Of a stretch of DNA of 5,616 nt, positions 1-5,101 are shown piece after piece. The stretch is taken from the NCBI GenBank assembly GCA_030691665.1, contig JAUYDU010000492.1, positions 1 through 5,616 on the forward strand, written 5' to 3'. Source of the DNA: Chloroflexota bacterium (GTDB lineage Bacteria; Chloroflexota; Dehalococcoidia; SM23-28-2). The position numbers and the translations under genes were made by a program. Under the pieces are notes generated by a model. The model ran no database searches. It was not told the origin of the DNA and saw only the letters and a program-made list of their open reading frames with translations. Within the stretch, counting starts at the first letter, position 1. Each line of letters starts with the position of its first letter.

Positions 1-1
1 T

Positions 2-268
2 GATTATGTAGAGTTCGTGATCTACAGCGGCCTGGGCTACGCCCGCAACTCGATGATCGCCCTGTCGGGGCAGGCGGTGATCGCCATCGACGGGGCCTAC
101 GGCACCCTGACCGAGATCGCCTACGCGCTGATCCACGAGGTGCCCATCGTGGGGCTGAACACCTGGGACTTCTCGTATCCGGGGCACGACGCCGAGCGGC
201 TGATCCGGGCCGAGAACGCGGTGGACGCGGTGGAGAAGGCGATAGCGGCGGCCAAGAAGCGACCGTAG
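2..268 (+). CDS. LOG/TIGR00725-family nucleotide-binding protein, C-terminal part (5' end outside window)
   Basis: The reading frame is open from the left edge and ends at TAG 266-268, giving the last 88 residues. The segment reads IYSGLGYARNSMIAL, then AVIAIDGAYGTLTEIAYAL, then VPIVGLNTW. This matches the C-terminal half of the Rossmann-like SLOG/LOG superfamily: the GLGxARN segment and the GGxGTLxE phosphate/ribose-binding motif, here DGAYGTLTE with Asp in place of the first Gly. The family includes cytokinin-riboside phosphoribohydrolases ('lysine decarboxylase-like'). The TIGR00725 subgroup, which I judge closest, has no firmly assigned substrate. It is soluble and probably cytoplasmic. 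An internal GTG at 17 is not the real start, because the family pattern continues upstream of it. The next gene starts 32 bp downstream on the same strand. Function beyond nucleotide binding is not claimed. Confidence 0.8.
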   Translation, partial: DYVEFVIYSGLGYARNSMIALSGQAVIAIDGAYGTLTEIAYALIHEVPIVGLNTWDFSYPGHDAERLIRAENAVDAVEKAIAAAKKRP

Positions 269-300
269 GGAAGAGTGATACAATGACTTGGAGGCTTGAG

Positions 301-474
301 ATGGGAGACACTCAGCAATCCAGCAGCCAAAGCGGTACAAGCGGTCCGGGTCAGACTACTTCAAAGCCAAAGCCGATTACTTGGACTCAGAAAGACGCGG
401 CCGGGAAAAAGAGGGTGAACCGATTGCTTGGACCCAGAAAGACGCGGCCGGGGAAAAGAAGCGCTAGGCGGTGA
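301..474 (+). CDS. Small disordered protein with two WTQKDAAG repeats; frame broken between repeats
   Basis: I do not recognise a function. GGAGG at 290-294 lies 6 nt before ATG 301, so I prefer this start over ATG 283. The protein begins with a Ser/Gln/Gly/Thr-rich, probably unstructured stretch (about residues 2-24), then PITWTQKDAAGKK (25-37). In the annotated frame it continues as an Arg-rich tail of little plausibility to TGA 472-474 (57 aa). A second copy of the motif, PIAWTQKDAAGEKKR followed by TAG 465-467, lies one base out of register. A -1 shift at AAA AAG (406-411) would join the two: KK, then EGE, then the second repeat, for 55 residues in total. This could be a one-base deletion, an error in the A-run, or programmed frameshifting. 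It has no membrane segment, signal or cysteine. It may be cotranscribed with the upstream LOG-family gene. Confidence 0.55.
   Translation: MGDTQQSSSQSGTSGPGQTTSKPKPITWTQKDAAGKKRVNRLLGPRKTRPGKRSARR
373..467 (+). repeat. Two tandem 47/48-bp units inside the small gene
   Basis: Unit 1 is 373-419 (47 bp) and unit 2 is 420-467 (48 bp). Both begin CCGATT(A/G)CTTGGAC and share CAGAAAGACGCGGCCGGG, with only scattered substitutions until the last few bases. Unit 1 is one base short, which throws unit 2 out of the reading frame. Both units encode PI(T/A)WTQKDAAG when read in their own frame. Confidence 0.85.
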
Positions 475-946
475 TGACGGCAAGAGCGACGACCAGTGCC
501 GCCGCCTCTATCGCAATGAGTGCGGCCGCCTTGCTGAGAGAACGGGCTTTTGCGTCAATCTGCAACTGATTGCTGCCATAGGCTTCCGCTATTGCGTCTA
601 TGATGACCCGCCTGACTTCTCTAACCGGCGAATCTAGCCAGTGAGTTTGCAGCAGCGGCGGGTCAGGAACCAGGCCCCAGGTTCGAGGCTTGAAGGCATC
701 CCACAGAAACCACATCGCCAGCACGTAGATGAGCCCTGGTAGCACAAGTGACGCGAGCCGCCAAGAAGCGTCAGAATCGGTAACTCGCGTTGCGATCGCG
801 GGCAGGATAGTAATCAGTCCGCTGCCCAGAGTGAGAAGCGCTACCGCCTTTCTATCAATGGAATCAATCCAAGACATCTGCTTGTCTATGCTTGTCGTTA
901 TCTCCGATAGCACGAAGTCAATGGTCGCGATCTCAGCCTTTGCCAT
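464..946 (-). CDS. Small three-helix membrane protein, SLATT/Pycsar-TM-like
   Basis: No assigned function. I chose ATG 946 because AAGGGG lies 8 nt upstream; ATG 952 is only 2 nt from it and adds two residues. Numbered from ATG 952, the chain has an N-terminal helix ending in the signature IDSIDRKA (29-36), TM1 about 35-55, TM2 about 66-86, a soluble segment with an amphipathic stretch (about 108-140, containing AYGSNQLQIDAKARSL), and TM3 about 142-161 running to the C-terminus. An acidic D-x-K-A motif leading straight into a TM pair, then a helical segment and a last TM, resembles small membrane proteins related to SLATT/Pycsar effector domains. In those families the membrane part permeabilises the membrane on a nucleotide signal. 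No cyclase or sensor gene is adjacent, so a defence role is speculative. It converges on the small repeat gene and shares a CTAG with its alternative stop. Confidence 0.75.
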   Translation of the reverse strand: MAKAEIATIDFVLSEITTSIDKQMSWIDSIDRKAVALLTLGSGLITILPAIATRVTDSDASWRLASLVLPGLIYVLAMWFLWDAFKPRTWGLVPDPPLLQTHWLDSPVREVRRVIIDAIAEAYGSNQLQIDAKARSLSKAAALIAIEAAALVVALAVITA

Positions 947-959
947 GGACATGTCCCCT

Positions 960-988
960 TTGCCGGAGCAGTTATCGCGGGCTATTAT
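960..988 (+). promoter_or_regulatory. Candidate sigma-70-type promoter for eno
   Basis: TTGCCG (960-965) and TATTAT (983-988) are 17 bp apart, matching the -35 and -10 consensus at 4/6 and 5/6. The predicted start near 995 would give a leader of about 30 nt that includes the strong Shine-Dalgarno of eno. It lies in the 79-bp gap between the divergent membrane-protein gene and eno. Confidence 0.45.
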
Positions 989-1012
989 TGCACGTCGGAC
1001 GGCTTCTTAGAA

Positions 1013-1028
1013 AGAGGAGGCTCATCTG
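1013..1028 (+). promoter_or_regulatory. Shine-Dalgarno and CTG start of enolase
   Basis: AGAGGAGG at 1013-1020 is a near-perfect anti-16S match, 5 nt before CTG 1026-1028. An in-frame TAG lies at 1008-1010, and no ATG, GTG or TTG occurs in frame between it and GTG 1089. That later GTG would delete the conserved AREILDSRGNPT segment. CTG aligns with the usual initiator Met of enolases (M-x-I-x-x-V-x-A-R-E), so it is the best start. Confidence 0.7.
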
Positions 1029-2309
1029 GAGATCGATAGCGTTCTGGCCCGGGAGATCCTCGACTCGCGGGGGAACCCCACCCTGGGGGTGGAGGTGGTG
1101 CTGGCGGAGGGGACGGTGGGGGCGGCCGCCGTGCCCTCGGGGGCGAGCACGGGGGTGCACGAGGCGGTGGAGCTGCGCGACGGCGACGCCGCCCGCTACG
1201 GCGGCAAGGGAGTGCTGAAGGCGGCGGCCAACGTCGTCCAGGAGATCGCCCCGGCGGTGGTCGGCATGTCCTGCCTGGAGCAGACGGCCATCGACGAGGT
1301 GATGATCAAGCTGGATGGCACGGCCAACAAGGGGCGACTGGGGGCCAACGCGATCCTGGGTGTGTCGCTGGCGGTGGCCCACGCTGCCGCCAATTTCCTG
1401 AACCTGCCCCTGTACCGCTACCTGGGCGGCCCGACGGCCCGCACTTTGCCTCTGCCTCTCTTCAATATTATTAATGGCGGCCGCCACGCGCCCGGCGGGG
1501 TCGATTTCCAGGAGTTCATGGTGGTGCCGGTAGGGGCGAAGACGTTCGCCGAGGCCCTGCGCGTGGGCAGCGAGGTGTACCACTCGCTGCGGAGGGTGCT
1601 GGCCGACAAGGGGCTGCCGACGACCGTGGGGGACGAGGGAGGCTTCGCGCCGCCGCTAGCCAGGAACGAGGAGGCAGTGGAGCTGCTGCTGAGAGGCATC
1701 GAGGCGGCCGGCTACCGGCCGGGCGAGCAGGTGGCCATCGCCCTCGATCCGGCCGCGAGCGAGTTCTTCCAGGACGGACGGTACGTGCTGGCTCGCCAGG
1801 GGCAAACGCTGGACGCGGACGGCATGGTGGCGCTGTGGCAGGACTGGTGCGGGCGCTACCCCATCGTCAGCATCGAGGACGGGATGGCGCAGGACGACTG
1901 GACGGGCTGGTGGAAGCTGACGGCGGAGCTGGGGCGGAAGGTGCAGATCGTGGGGGACGACCTGTTGGTGACCAGCGTGGAGCGCATCCAGAAGGCCATC
2001 CGCGAGGGGTGTGTGAACGCCGTGCTGATCAAGCCGAACCAGGTCGGGACGCTGACGGAGACGCTGGCGGCGATCGAGGCGGCCAAGGCGGGTGGCTTGG
2101 CGGTGGTGATCTCCCATCGCAGCGGGGAGACGGAGGACACGACGATAGCCGACCTGGCGGTGGCGACGGGTTGTGGGCAGATCAAGGCGGGCGCGCCGGC
2201 TCGAAGCGAGCGGACGGCGAAGTACAACCGGTTGCTGCGGATCGAGGAGGAGCTGGGGGCAGGGGCGAGGTTTGGGGGGCGAGAGGCGCTCGCACCCCGC
2301 GGGAGGTAG
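1026..2309 (+). CDS. eno: Enolase (phosphopyruvate hydratase)
   Basis: Converts 2-phosphoglycerate to phosphoenolpyruvate in glycolysis and gluconeogenesis; cytoplasmic and Mg2+-dependent. From CTG 1026 it is 427 residues, normal for the family. Visible landmarks (numbered from CTG): AREILDSRGNPT near the N-terminus, catalytic loop PSGAST 37-42, NGGRHA with His154, QEF with Glu163, GDEGGFAP with general-acid Glu204, metal ligands Asp241 (ALDPAASEF), Glu284 (SIED) and the GDD Asp pair 311-312, catalytic-base Lys336 (LIKPNQVGTLTE), SHRSGETEDT with His364-Arg365-Ser366, and Lys388 in QIKAGAPARSER. All catalytic residues are present, so the enzyme should be active. Oddities are the CTG start and HAPGG where many bacterial enolases have HADNN. 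The last 28 codons are duplicated 651 bp downstream. hicB begins 7 bp after the stop, so eno and hicBA are probably cotranscribed. Confidence 0.97.
   Translation: MEIDSVLAREILDSRGNPTLGVEVVLAEGTVGAAAVPSGASTGVHEAVELRDGDAARYGGKGVLKAAANVVQEIAPAVVGMSCLEQTAIDEVMIKLDGTANKGRLGANAILGVSLAVAHAAANFLNLPLYRYLGGPTARTLPLPLFNIINGGRHAPGGVDFQEFMVVPVGAKTFAEALRVGSEVYHSLRRVLADKGLPTTVGDEGGFAPPLARNEEAVELLLRGIEAAGYRPGEQVAIALDPAASEFFQDGRYVLARQGQTLDADGMVALWQDWCGRYPIVSIEDGMAQDDWTGWWKLTAELGRKVQIVGDDLLVTSVERIQKAIREGCVNAVLIKPNQVGTLTETLAAIEAAKAGGLAVVISHRSGETEDTTIADLAVATGCGQIKAGAPARSERTAKYNRLLRIEEELGAGARFGGREALAPRGR
2224..2307 (+). repeat. Direct repeat, copy 1 (eno 3' end)
   Basis: These 84 bp are the last coding stretch of eno (NRLLRIEEELG to the C-terminal RGR) plus the first T of its TAG stop. 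They recur at 2875-2958 with a single difference (G2264 versus A2915, both encoding Gly). The repeat contains two dyads: GCGAG/CTCGC with a 5-nt loop (2279-2293), and CCCGCGGG just after it. Its final GGGAGG (2301-2306) also serves as the likely Shine-Dalgarno of hicB. Confidence 0.95.
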
Positions 2310-2319
2310 AGAGAGCTTG
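2301..2319 (+). promoter_or_regulatory. Shine-Dalgarno and TTG start of hicB
   Basis: GGGAGG 2301-2306, within the last codons of eno, lies 10 nt before TTG 2317-2319. The alternative ATG 2344 has no good Shine-Dalgarno, and starting there would remove LTAYIDEA, an N-terminal segment I recall as usual in this HicB subgroup. Confidence 0.55.
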
Positions 2320-2553
2320 CTTACTGCGTACATCGATGAAGCCATGAAAAGGGCCACCTACAAGATCCTGGAGGACGGGACCTATTTCGGGGAGATAGCC
2401 GGCTTTCAGGGAGTATGGGCCAGCGAGGCGAGCCTGGAGGGGTGCCGCCGCGTTCTTCAAGAGGTACTGGAGGAGTGGCTGCTACTGAAACTACGAGACA
2501 ACGAAGAGGTGCCAACTTTGGGAGATATCAGCCTGGTTAGGAAAAGCGCCTAG
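2317..2553 (+). CDS. hicB: HicB-family antitoxin
   Basis: Antitoxin of a type II HicBA module: it binds and blocks the HicA mRNA interferase. The 78-residue chain from TTG 2317 has an N-terminal LTAYIDEAMKRA helix, then the HicB partial RNase-H fold: YKILEDGTYFGEI (about 14-26), GFQGVWA (28-34) and the helix CRRVLQEVLEEWLLLKL (about 42-58). This corresponds to the 'Y-x-x-x-x-D-x-x-y-x-G-x-i-p-x-l-x-G-v-x-A' pattern of the family. It is short and has no room for the ribbon-helix-helix or HTH domain of longer HicB proteins, so DNA binding and autoregulation may be absent or depend on another factor. Antitoxin-first order, with hicA starting 2 bp after the stop, indicates translational coupling. 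A shorter start at ATG 2344 is possible. The pair lies between direct repeats of the eno 3' end. Confidence 0.88.
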   Translation: MLTAYIDEAMKRATYKILEDGTYFGEIAGFQGVWASEASLEGCRRVLQEVLEEWLLLKLRDNEEVPTLGDISLVRKSA

Positions 2554-2555
2554 GG

Positions 2556-2765
2556 ATGAGACCCATCTCGCGGCGAGAGCTGATACGCAAGTTTCGCGCC
2601 TTGGGATTTGAGGGGCCGATCAGCGGCGGACGTCACGGGTTCATGCAGCGTGGGAAGCTGAAGGTGCACATCCCTGGCGAACATGGAGCGGATATTTCCA
2701 TCGCTCTCCAGCGGGAAATCCTTCGCCAGGCCGAGATAACTGCCGAAGAGTGGGAACAAGCGTAG
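2556..2765 (+). CDS. hicA: HicA-family toxin (mRNA interferase, YcfA-like)
   Basis: Toxin partner of HicB: a small double-stranded-RNA-binding-domain-like ribonuclease that cleaves mRNA and tmRNA and stops growth when unbound. The 69 residues cover the whole usual fold: helix ISRRELIRKFRALGF (4-18), the strand pair with the catalytic His in SGGRHGFM (His27; the family motif is usually G-S-H), then VHIPGEH, and a C-terminal helix ILRQAEITAEEW. The catalytic His and normal length argue that it is active. ATG 2556 follows the hicB TAG by 2 bp with only AGGG immediately upstream, so translation probably depends on ribosomes leaving hicB. The 109 bp after its stop contain no recognisable gene. Confidence 0.92.
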   Translation: MRPISRRELIRKFRALGFEGPISGGRHGFMQRGKLKVHIPGEHGADISIALQREILRQAEITAEEWEQA

Positions 2766-2874
2766 GCGGAGGGGGACATCGATAGGGCGACGGTATACGG
2801 CCACAACCAGCCGATAGGGGCGGGTGGCGATGATGGGGCAGGGCGGCAAGGGCTGGCTATAGGGCGGAGAATCC

Positions 2875-2960
2875 ACAACCGGTTGCTGCGGATCGAGGAG
2901 GAGCTGGGGGCAGGAGCGAGGTTTGGGGGGCGAGAGGCGCTCGCACCCCGCGGGAGGTGA
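2875..2960 (+). pseudogene. eno: Detached 3' end of eno (direct repeat copy 2)
   Basis: 2875-2958 matches 2224-2307 at 83 of 84 positions. Read in the eno frame it encodes the same residues from NRLLRIEEELG to RGR, but it stops at TGA 2958-2960 instead of TAG. The sequence upstream of 2875 does not resemble eno. The TGA directly abuts the stop codon (2963-2961) of the convergent lipoprotein gene. That tight junction suggests copy 2 may be the original eno terminus and copy 1 the incoming one. Confidence 0.85.
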
Positions 2961-3341
2961 CTATGGCCCCAGTCCAAAACAGGTGCGATCGCTGAAGGGG
3001 ATGCCTTGCTGCTCCTCGGCTTCGTTGCAGCGCTTACGGTCCTCAAGGATTCGGCGGCCCTCCTCCAGCAGGCACTCGGGCACGTCCACCTCGAAGGTGG
3101 TCCTGTCCGGCCGCACGACGGTGATGCTGAGAGAGGTTTGTCTGTCCCAGTAAGCCGCCGGATAGCCATCCGGGAACTGGGCGCTCCGTTCCTCTCCATC
3201 GGCCCGGATCACGTAGGCGCAATCTCCCGGCGCCGGTGAGGTGCCGGTGGGCTGTGCCAGCCGCTCGTCTGCGGACTTACCGCCACCGCAGGCGACCAGG
3301 ACGACCGACAGGAACAAGCCAGCAGCCACAAGCCTTCGCAT
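2961..3341 (-). CDS. Small secreted lipoprotein, unknown function
   Basis: I do not recognise the family. ATG 3341 is chosen because GAGGGG lies about 7 nt upstream and a lipoprotein signal follows immediately: MRR, a hydrophobic core, and lipobox LVAC with Cys18 as the predicted lipidation site. The frame is open further upstream, but that part lacks signal-like sequence and overlaps the FG-GAP gene. The mature part (about 109 residues) starts with a short GGGKSADERLAQPTG linker. It has a central strand-rich stretch (SLSITVVRPDRTTFEVDV) and four further Cys residues, which could form disulfides outside the membrane. It is the second gene of a minus-strand pair, 40 bp after the FG-GAP lipoprotein, so the two are probably cotranscribed and act on the same cell surface. 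Confidence 0.82.
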   Translation of the reverse strand: MRRLVAAGLFLSVVLVACGGGKSADERLAQPTGTSPAPGDCAYVIRADGEERSAQFPDGYPAAYWDRQTSLSITVVRPDRTTFEVDVPECLLEEGRRILEDRKRCNEAEEQQGIPFSDRTCFGLGP

Positions 3342-3381
3342 AACCCTGCCCCTCAGCAGCGCGCTGCAAGCGCCGTCGGTC

Positions 3382-5016
3382 TCACGGCCTGCCCAGAACC
3401 AGGTAGGCTTCGCCACCGTCCTGGCGGGCGTTGTCTGGGCCATCGGCCAGGAGGGCACCGGCGATGATGTCGTCCACGCCATCGCCGTTGATGTCAGCGC
3501 TGGCTACCGAGAAGCCCAGCTCATCGCCGGCCTCAGCGCCCGATACGATGACGTTCGCCTGGCCAGCGGCCGCGTCTACGACGGCCGGCCACGCGGACGA
3601 ACCAAAGAAGGCCAGGACCTGGCCGGCCTCGGTCCGGCGGCCGTCAGCCGCCGCCGTCGGGGCACCGGCCAGCACGTCCGCGACGCCGTCTCCGTTGATG
3701 TCGCCAGCAGCCAGAGCATGCCCCAGGAGATCGCCCGGCCGGCCCCCCACTATGGTCACATCCTGTTGTTCCCGGGCTATGTCGATGGACTTGGGTAGCT
3801 TGGACGCTCCGAACAAGACGTACACCTCGCCGGAGTTGTTCCTTGTGTCGTCCGGACCATCGGCGTTGCGGGCACCGACGATGATATCGTCGGTGCCGTC
3901 GCCGTTGACGTCGGCCGCGGCCAGATAGAAGCCGAGCCAGTCCTGAGCGGCACCGCCTGATATGCTCAGAAAGTCCTTACCCTCGGCCAGGTCTAGCGTT
4001 CCCTTCAGGTTACGGGCACCGAGAATGACGTAGGCCTCGCCGCCGTCAGGGCGCTGGTTGTCCGGCCCGTCGGCCTTGTGCGTACCCAGCAGGATGTCGT
4101 CCATGCCGTCGCCGTTCACATCGCCACTGGCGGCGAAATTGGCCAGCAGGTCCTCGGGCTCAGCGCCCCAGATGGTGTATGCTTGCTGGCCCGCAGCGAC
4201 GTCCACCCTGCCGCTCAGGGAGGGCGAGCCCAGGACCACATACGCTTCGCCACCGCTCTCGCGGGAGTCGTCGGGGCCGTCCCCGCCGGCGGCGGCGGCG
4301 AGGACATCGTCGACATCGTCGCCGTTGATGTCGCCGCTGGCCAGGGCGTAGCCCAGGAAGTCGCCACTGGCAGCGCCGGCGATTGTGGCGTCCTGCTCGT
4401 CCCCGGCGATATCCACCGTCCCGCCCAGAGTGGCCGAGCCGAAGATGACGTACGCCTCTCCCGCCTGAGCCCGATTAGCGTCGGGGCTAGCGAAACGGGC
4501 CCCCACCAGGGCATCGTCGATACCGTCGCCATTGACGTCTCCCCGGGCGACCACAAAGCCCAGATTGTCGCCCTGGCCGCGCCCGAAGATGGTCAGATCC
4601 TGACGGCCGCTAGCTAGATCTACCGTTCCACGCGGCTCAGATGAGCCGAACAGGACATAGGCCTCGCCCGCATTCATGCGACCGTTGTTTGGGCCATCGC
4701 CCAGAGGAGCGCCTAGCAACAGGTCGCCCTTGCCGTCGCCGTTGAAGTCGCCCGCCGCCAGGGCGAACCGGTCGGCGAGGAAGTCACCAGCCTCGGCCCC
4801 AAACACGGTGAGCACGTCGGTGGCGCTGGCGAGGTCGACAGTGACGGCCGGCACGGGCGTCGCTCCCGGGGTAGGGCGGGGCGTCTGTTGCGCCTGCGGG
4901 GCGGCCCCTTCACCACAGCCGGCCGCCGCAAGAACGGCCCCCAGCAGCGCCAGGGCCAGGAACGGCCGCCGGATTGCCGCCGGCCGTAGCCGCAGACCTT
5001 CCCCAAGCCAACTCAT
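3382..5016 (-). CDS. FG-GAP repeat lipoprotein, seven-bladed integrin-alpha-like propeller
   Basis: Predicted cell-surface protein of 544 residues. The N-terminus has basic residues (RLRPAAIRRP), a hydrophobic core and lipobox-like AAGC with Cys34, then a Thr/Pro/Gln-rich linker (about 38-56). The rest is seven FG-GAP repeats, each with 'D(L/I)A... I(F/S/W)G... GD.LG...A.GD(V/I)NGDG..DD...GA... GEAYV(L/I)FG'. Each carries a DxNGDGxxD calcium loop; blade 3 has DINGDDVDD, with Asp replacing Gly. Spacing of the loops is 207 or 210 bp throughout, i.e. 69-70 residues per blade. Seven repeats are what a closed integrin-alpha-type beta-propeller needs. Such domains bind Ca2+ and usually mediate adhesion or protein-ligand contacts; the ligand here is unknown. 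A TATAAT box 8 nt before ATG 5016 and no Shine-Dalgarno suggest a leaderless transcript. Long antisense frames across it are GC-driven shadows. Confidence 0.93.
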   Translation of the reverse strand: MSWLGEGLRLRPAAIRRPFLALALLGAVLAAAGCGEGAAPQAQQTPRPTPGATPVPAVTVDLASATDVLTVFGAEAGDFLADRFALAAGDFNGDGKGDLLLGAPLGDGPNNGRMNAGEAYVLFGSSEPRGTVDLASGRQDLTIFGRGQGDNLGFVVARGDVNGDGIDDALVGARFASPDANRAQAGEAYVIFGSATLGGTVDIAGDEQDATIAGAASGDFLGYALASGDINGDDVDDVLAAAAGGDGPDDSRESGGEAYVVLGSPSLSGRVDVAAGQQAYTIWGAEPEDLLANFAASGDVNGDGMDDILLGTHKADGPDNQRPDGGEAYVILGARNLKGTLDLAEGKDFLSISGGAAQDWLGFYLAAADVNGDGTDDIIVGARNADGPDDTRNNSGEVYVLFGASKLPKSIDIAREQQDVTIVGGRPGDLLGHALAAGDINGDGVADVLAGAPTAAADGRRTEAGQVLAFFGSSAWPAVVDAAAGQANVIVSGAEAGDELGFSVASADINGDGVDDIIAGALLADGPDNARQDGGEAYLVLGRP

Positions 5017-5024
5017 CGCGGCAT

Positions 5025-5030
5025 ATTATA
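5025..5030 (-). promoter_or_regulatory. -10 box (TATAAT) of the FG-GAP gene
   Basis: The minus strand reads TATAAT from 5030 to 5025, a perfect -10 consensus. Only 8 nt separate it from ATG 5016, so transcription should start at or next to the start codon. No clear -35 hexamer is seen at 16-18 bp spacing, and no Shine-Dalgarno lies before the ATG. Confidence 0.55.
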
Positions 5031-5060
5031 GCACGGGCTGGCATTGGTCGCTCCTCCTTC

Positions 5061-5072
5061 CTCTTCGAAGAG
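5061..5072. promoter_or_regulatory. 12-bp perfect palindrome, possible operator
   Basis: CTCTTCGAAGAG is a perfect inverted repeat between the two divergent promoters, about 43-54 bp upstream of the predicted FG-GAP transcript start. Three AAGCG motifs follow at 5084-5088, 5092-5096 and 5097-5101. It could bind a dimeric regulator of both genes; no regulator gene is in the window. Confidence 0.35.
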
Positions 5073-5101
5073 CGATCTCACAAAAGCGTCGAAGCGAAGC
5101 G

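Larger units (their letters stand above)
2308..2958 (+). mobile_element. Candidate 651-bp hicBA cassette bounded by eno 3'-end repeats
   Basis: One repeat period runs from the end of copy 1 (2307) to the end of copy 2 (2958): hicB, hicA, 109 bp of unassigned G-rich sequence (2766-2874) and the second repeat copy. Structurally this is what remains after insertion into the 3' end of a housekeeping gene with restoration of its coding end. No integrase, transposase or inverted terminal repeat is visible, so the mechanism is inferred. A simple duplication event or unequal recombination is the main alternative. Confidence 0.4.

Noticed and set aside
283..300. ATG 283 as the start of the small repeat gene
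   Set aside because: GGAGG at 290-294 is correctly spaced only for ATG 301. The upstream ATG would need a weaker site and adds six residues of no clear character.
972..2357. Long minus-strand open frames opposite eno (972-1583, 1656-2357, 1856-2227)
   Set aside because: They are antisense to a complete enolase with every catalytic residue in place. Their composition (His/Arg/Pro-rich) is that of GC-driven shadow frames.
2930..2953. Hairpin GCGAG/CTCGC and CCCGCGGG as a transcription terminator
   Set aside because: The stems are short and no T-run follows. The same sequence occurs inside the coding end of eno, so it is better read as part of the repeat.
2963..2995. Short plus-strand frame from ATG 2963 after GGGAGG in repeat copy 2
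   Set aside because: It has only ten codons and lies antisense to the lipoprotein; the Shine-Dalgarno is simply inherited from the repeated eno end.
2633..3199. Minus-strand open frame spanning hicA, the eno remnant and the lipoprotein 3' end
   Set aside because: It is out of frame with the lipoprotein and is Ser/Pro/Arg-rich, typical of a shadow frame; the lipoprotein and hicA account for the region.
3241..4617. Plus-strand open frames across the FG-GAP gene (3241-3798, 3431-3928, 4078-4617)
   Set aside because: They mirror the repeated calcium-loop codons in antisense and show the same period as the real gene, with no Shine-Dalgarno or signal of their own.
3382..5016. Regular ~210-bp periodicity as a CRISPR or satellite array
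   Set aside because: The period is that of FG-GAP protein blades (69-70 residues) in one intact reading frame; the DNA between conserved loops is diverged.
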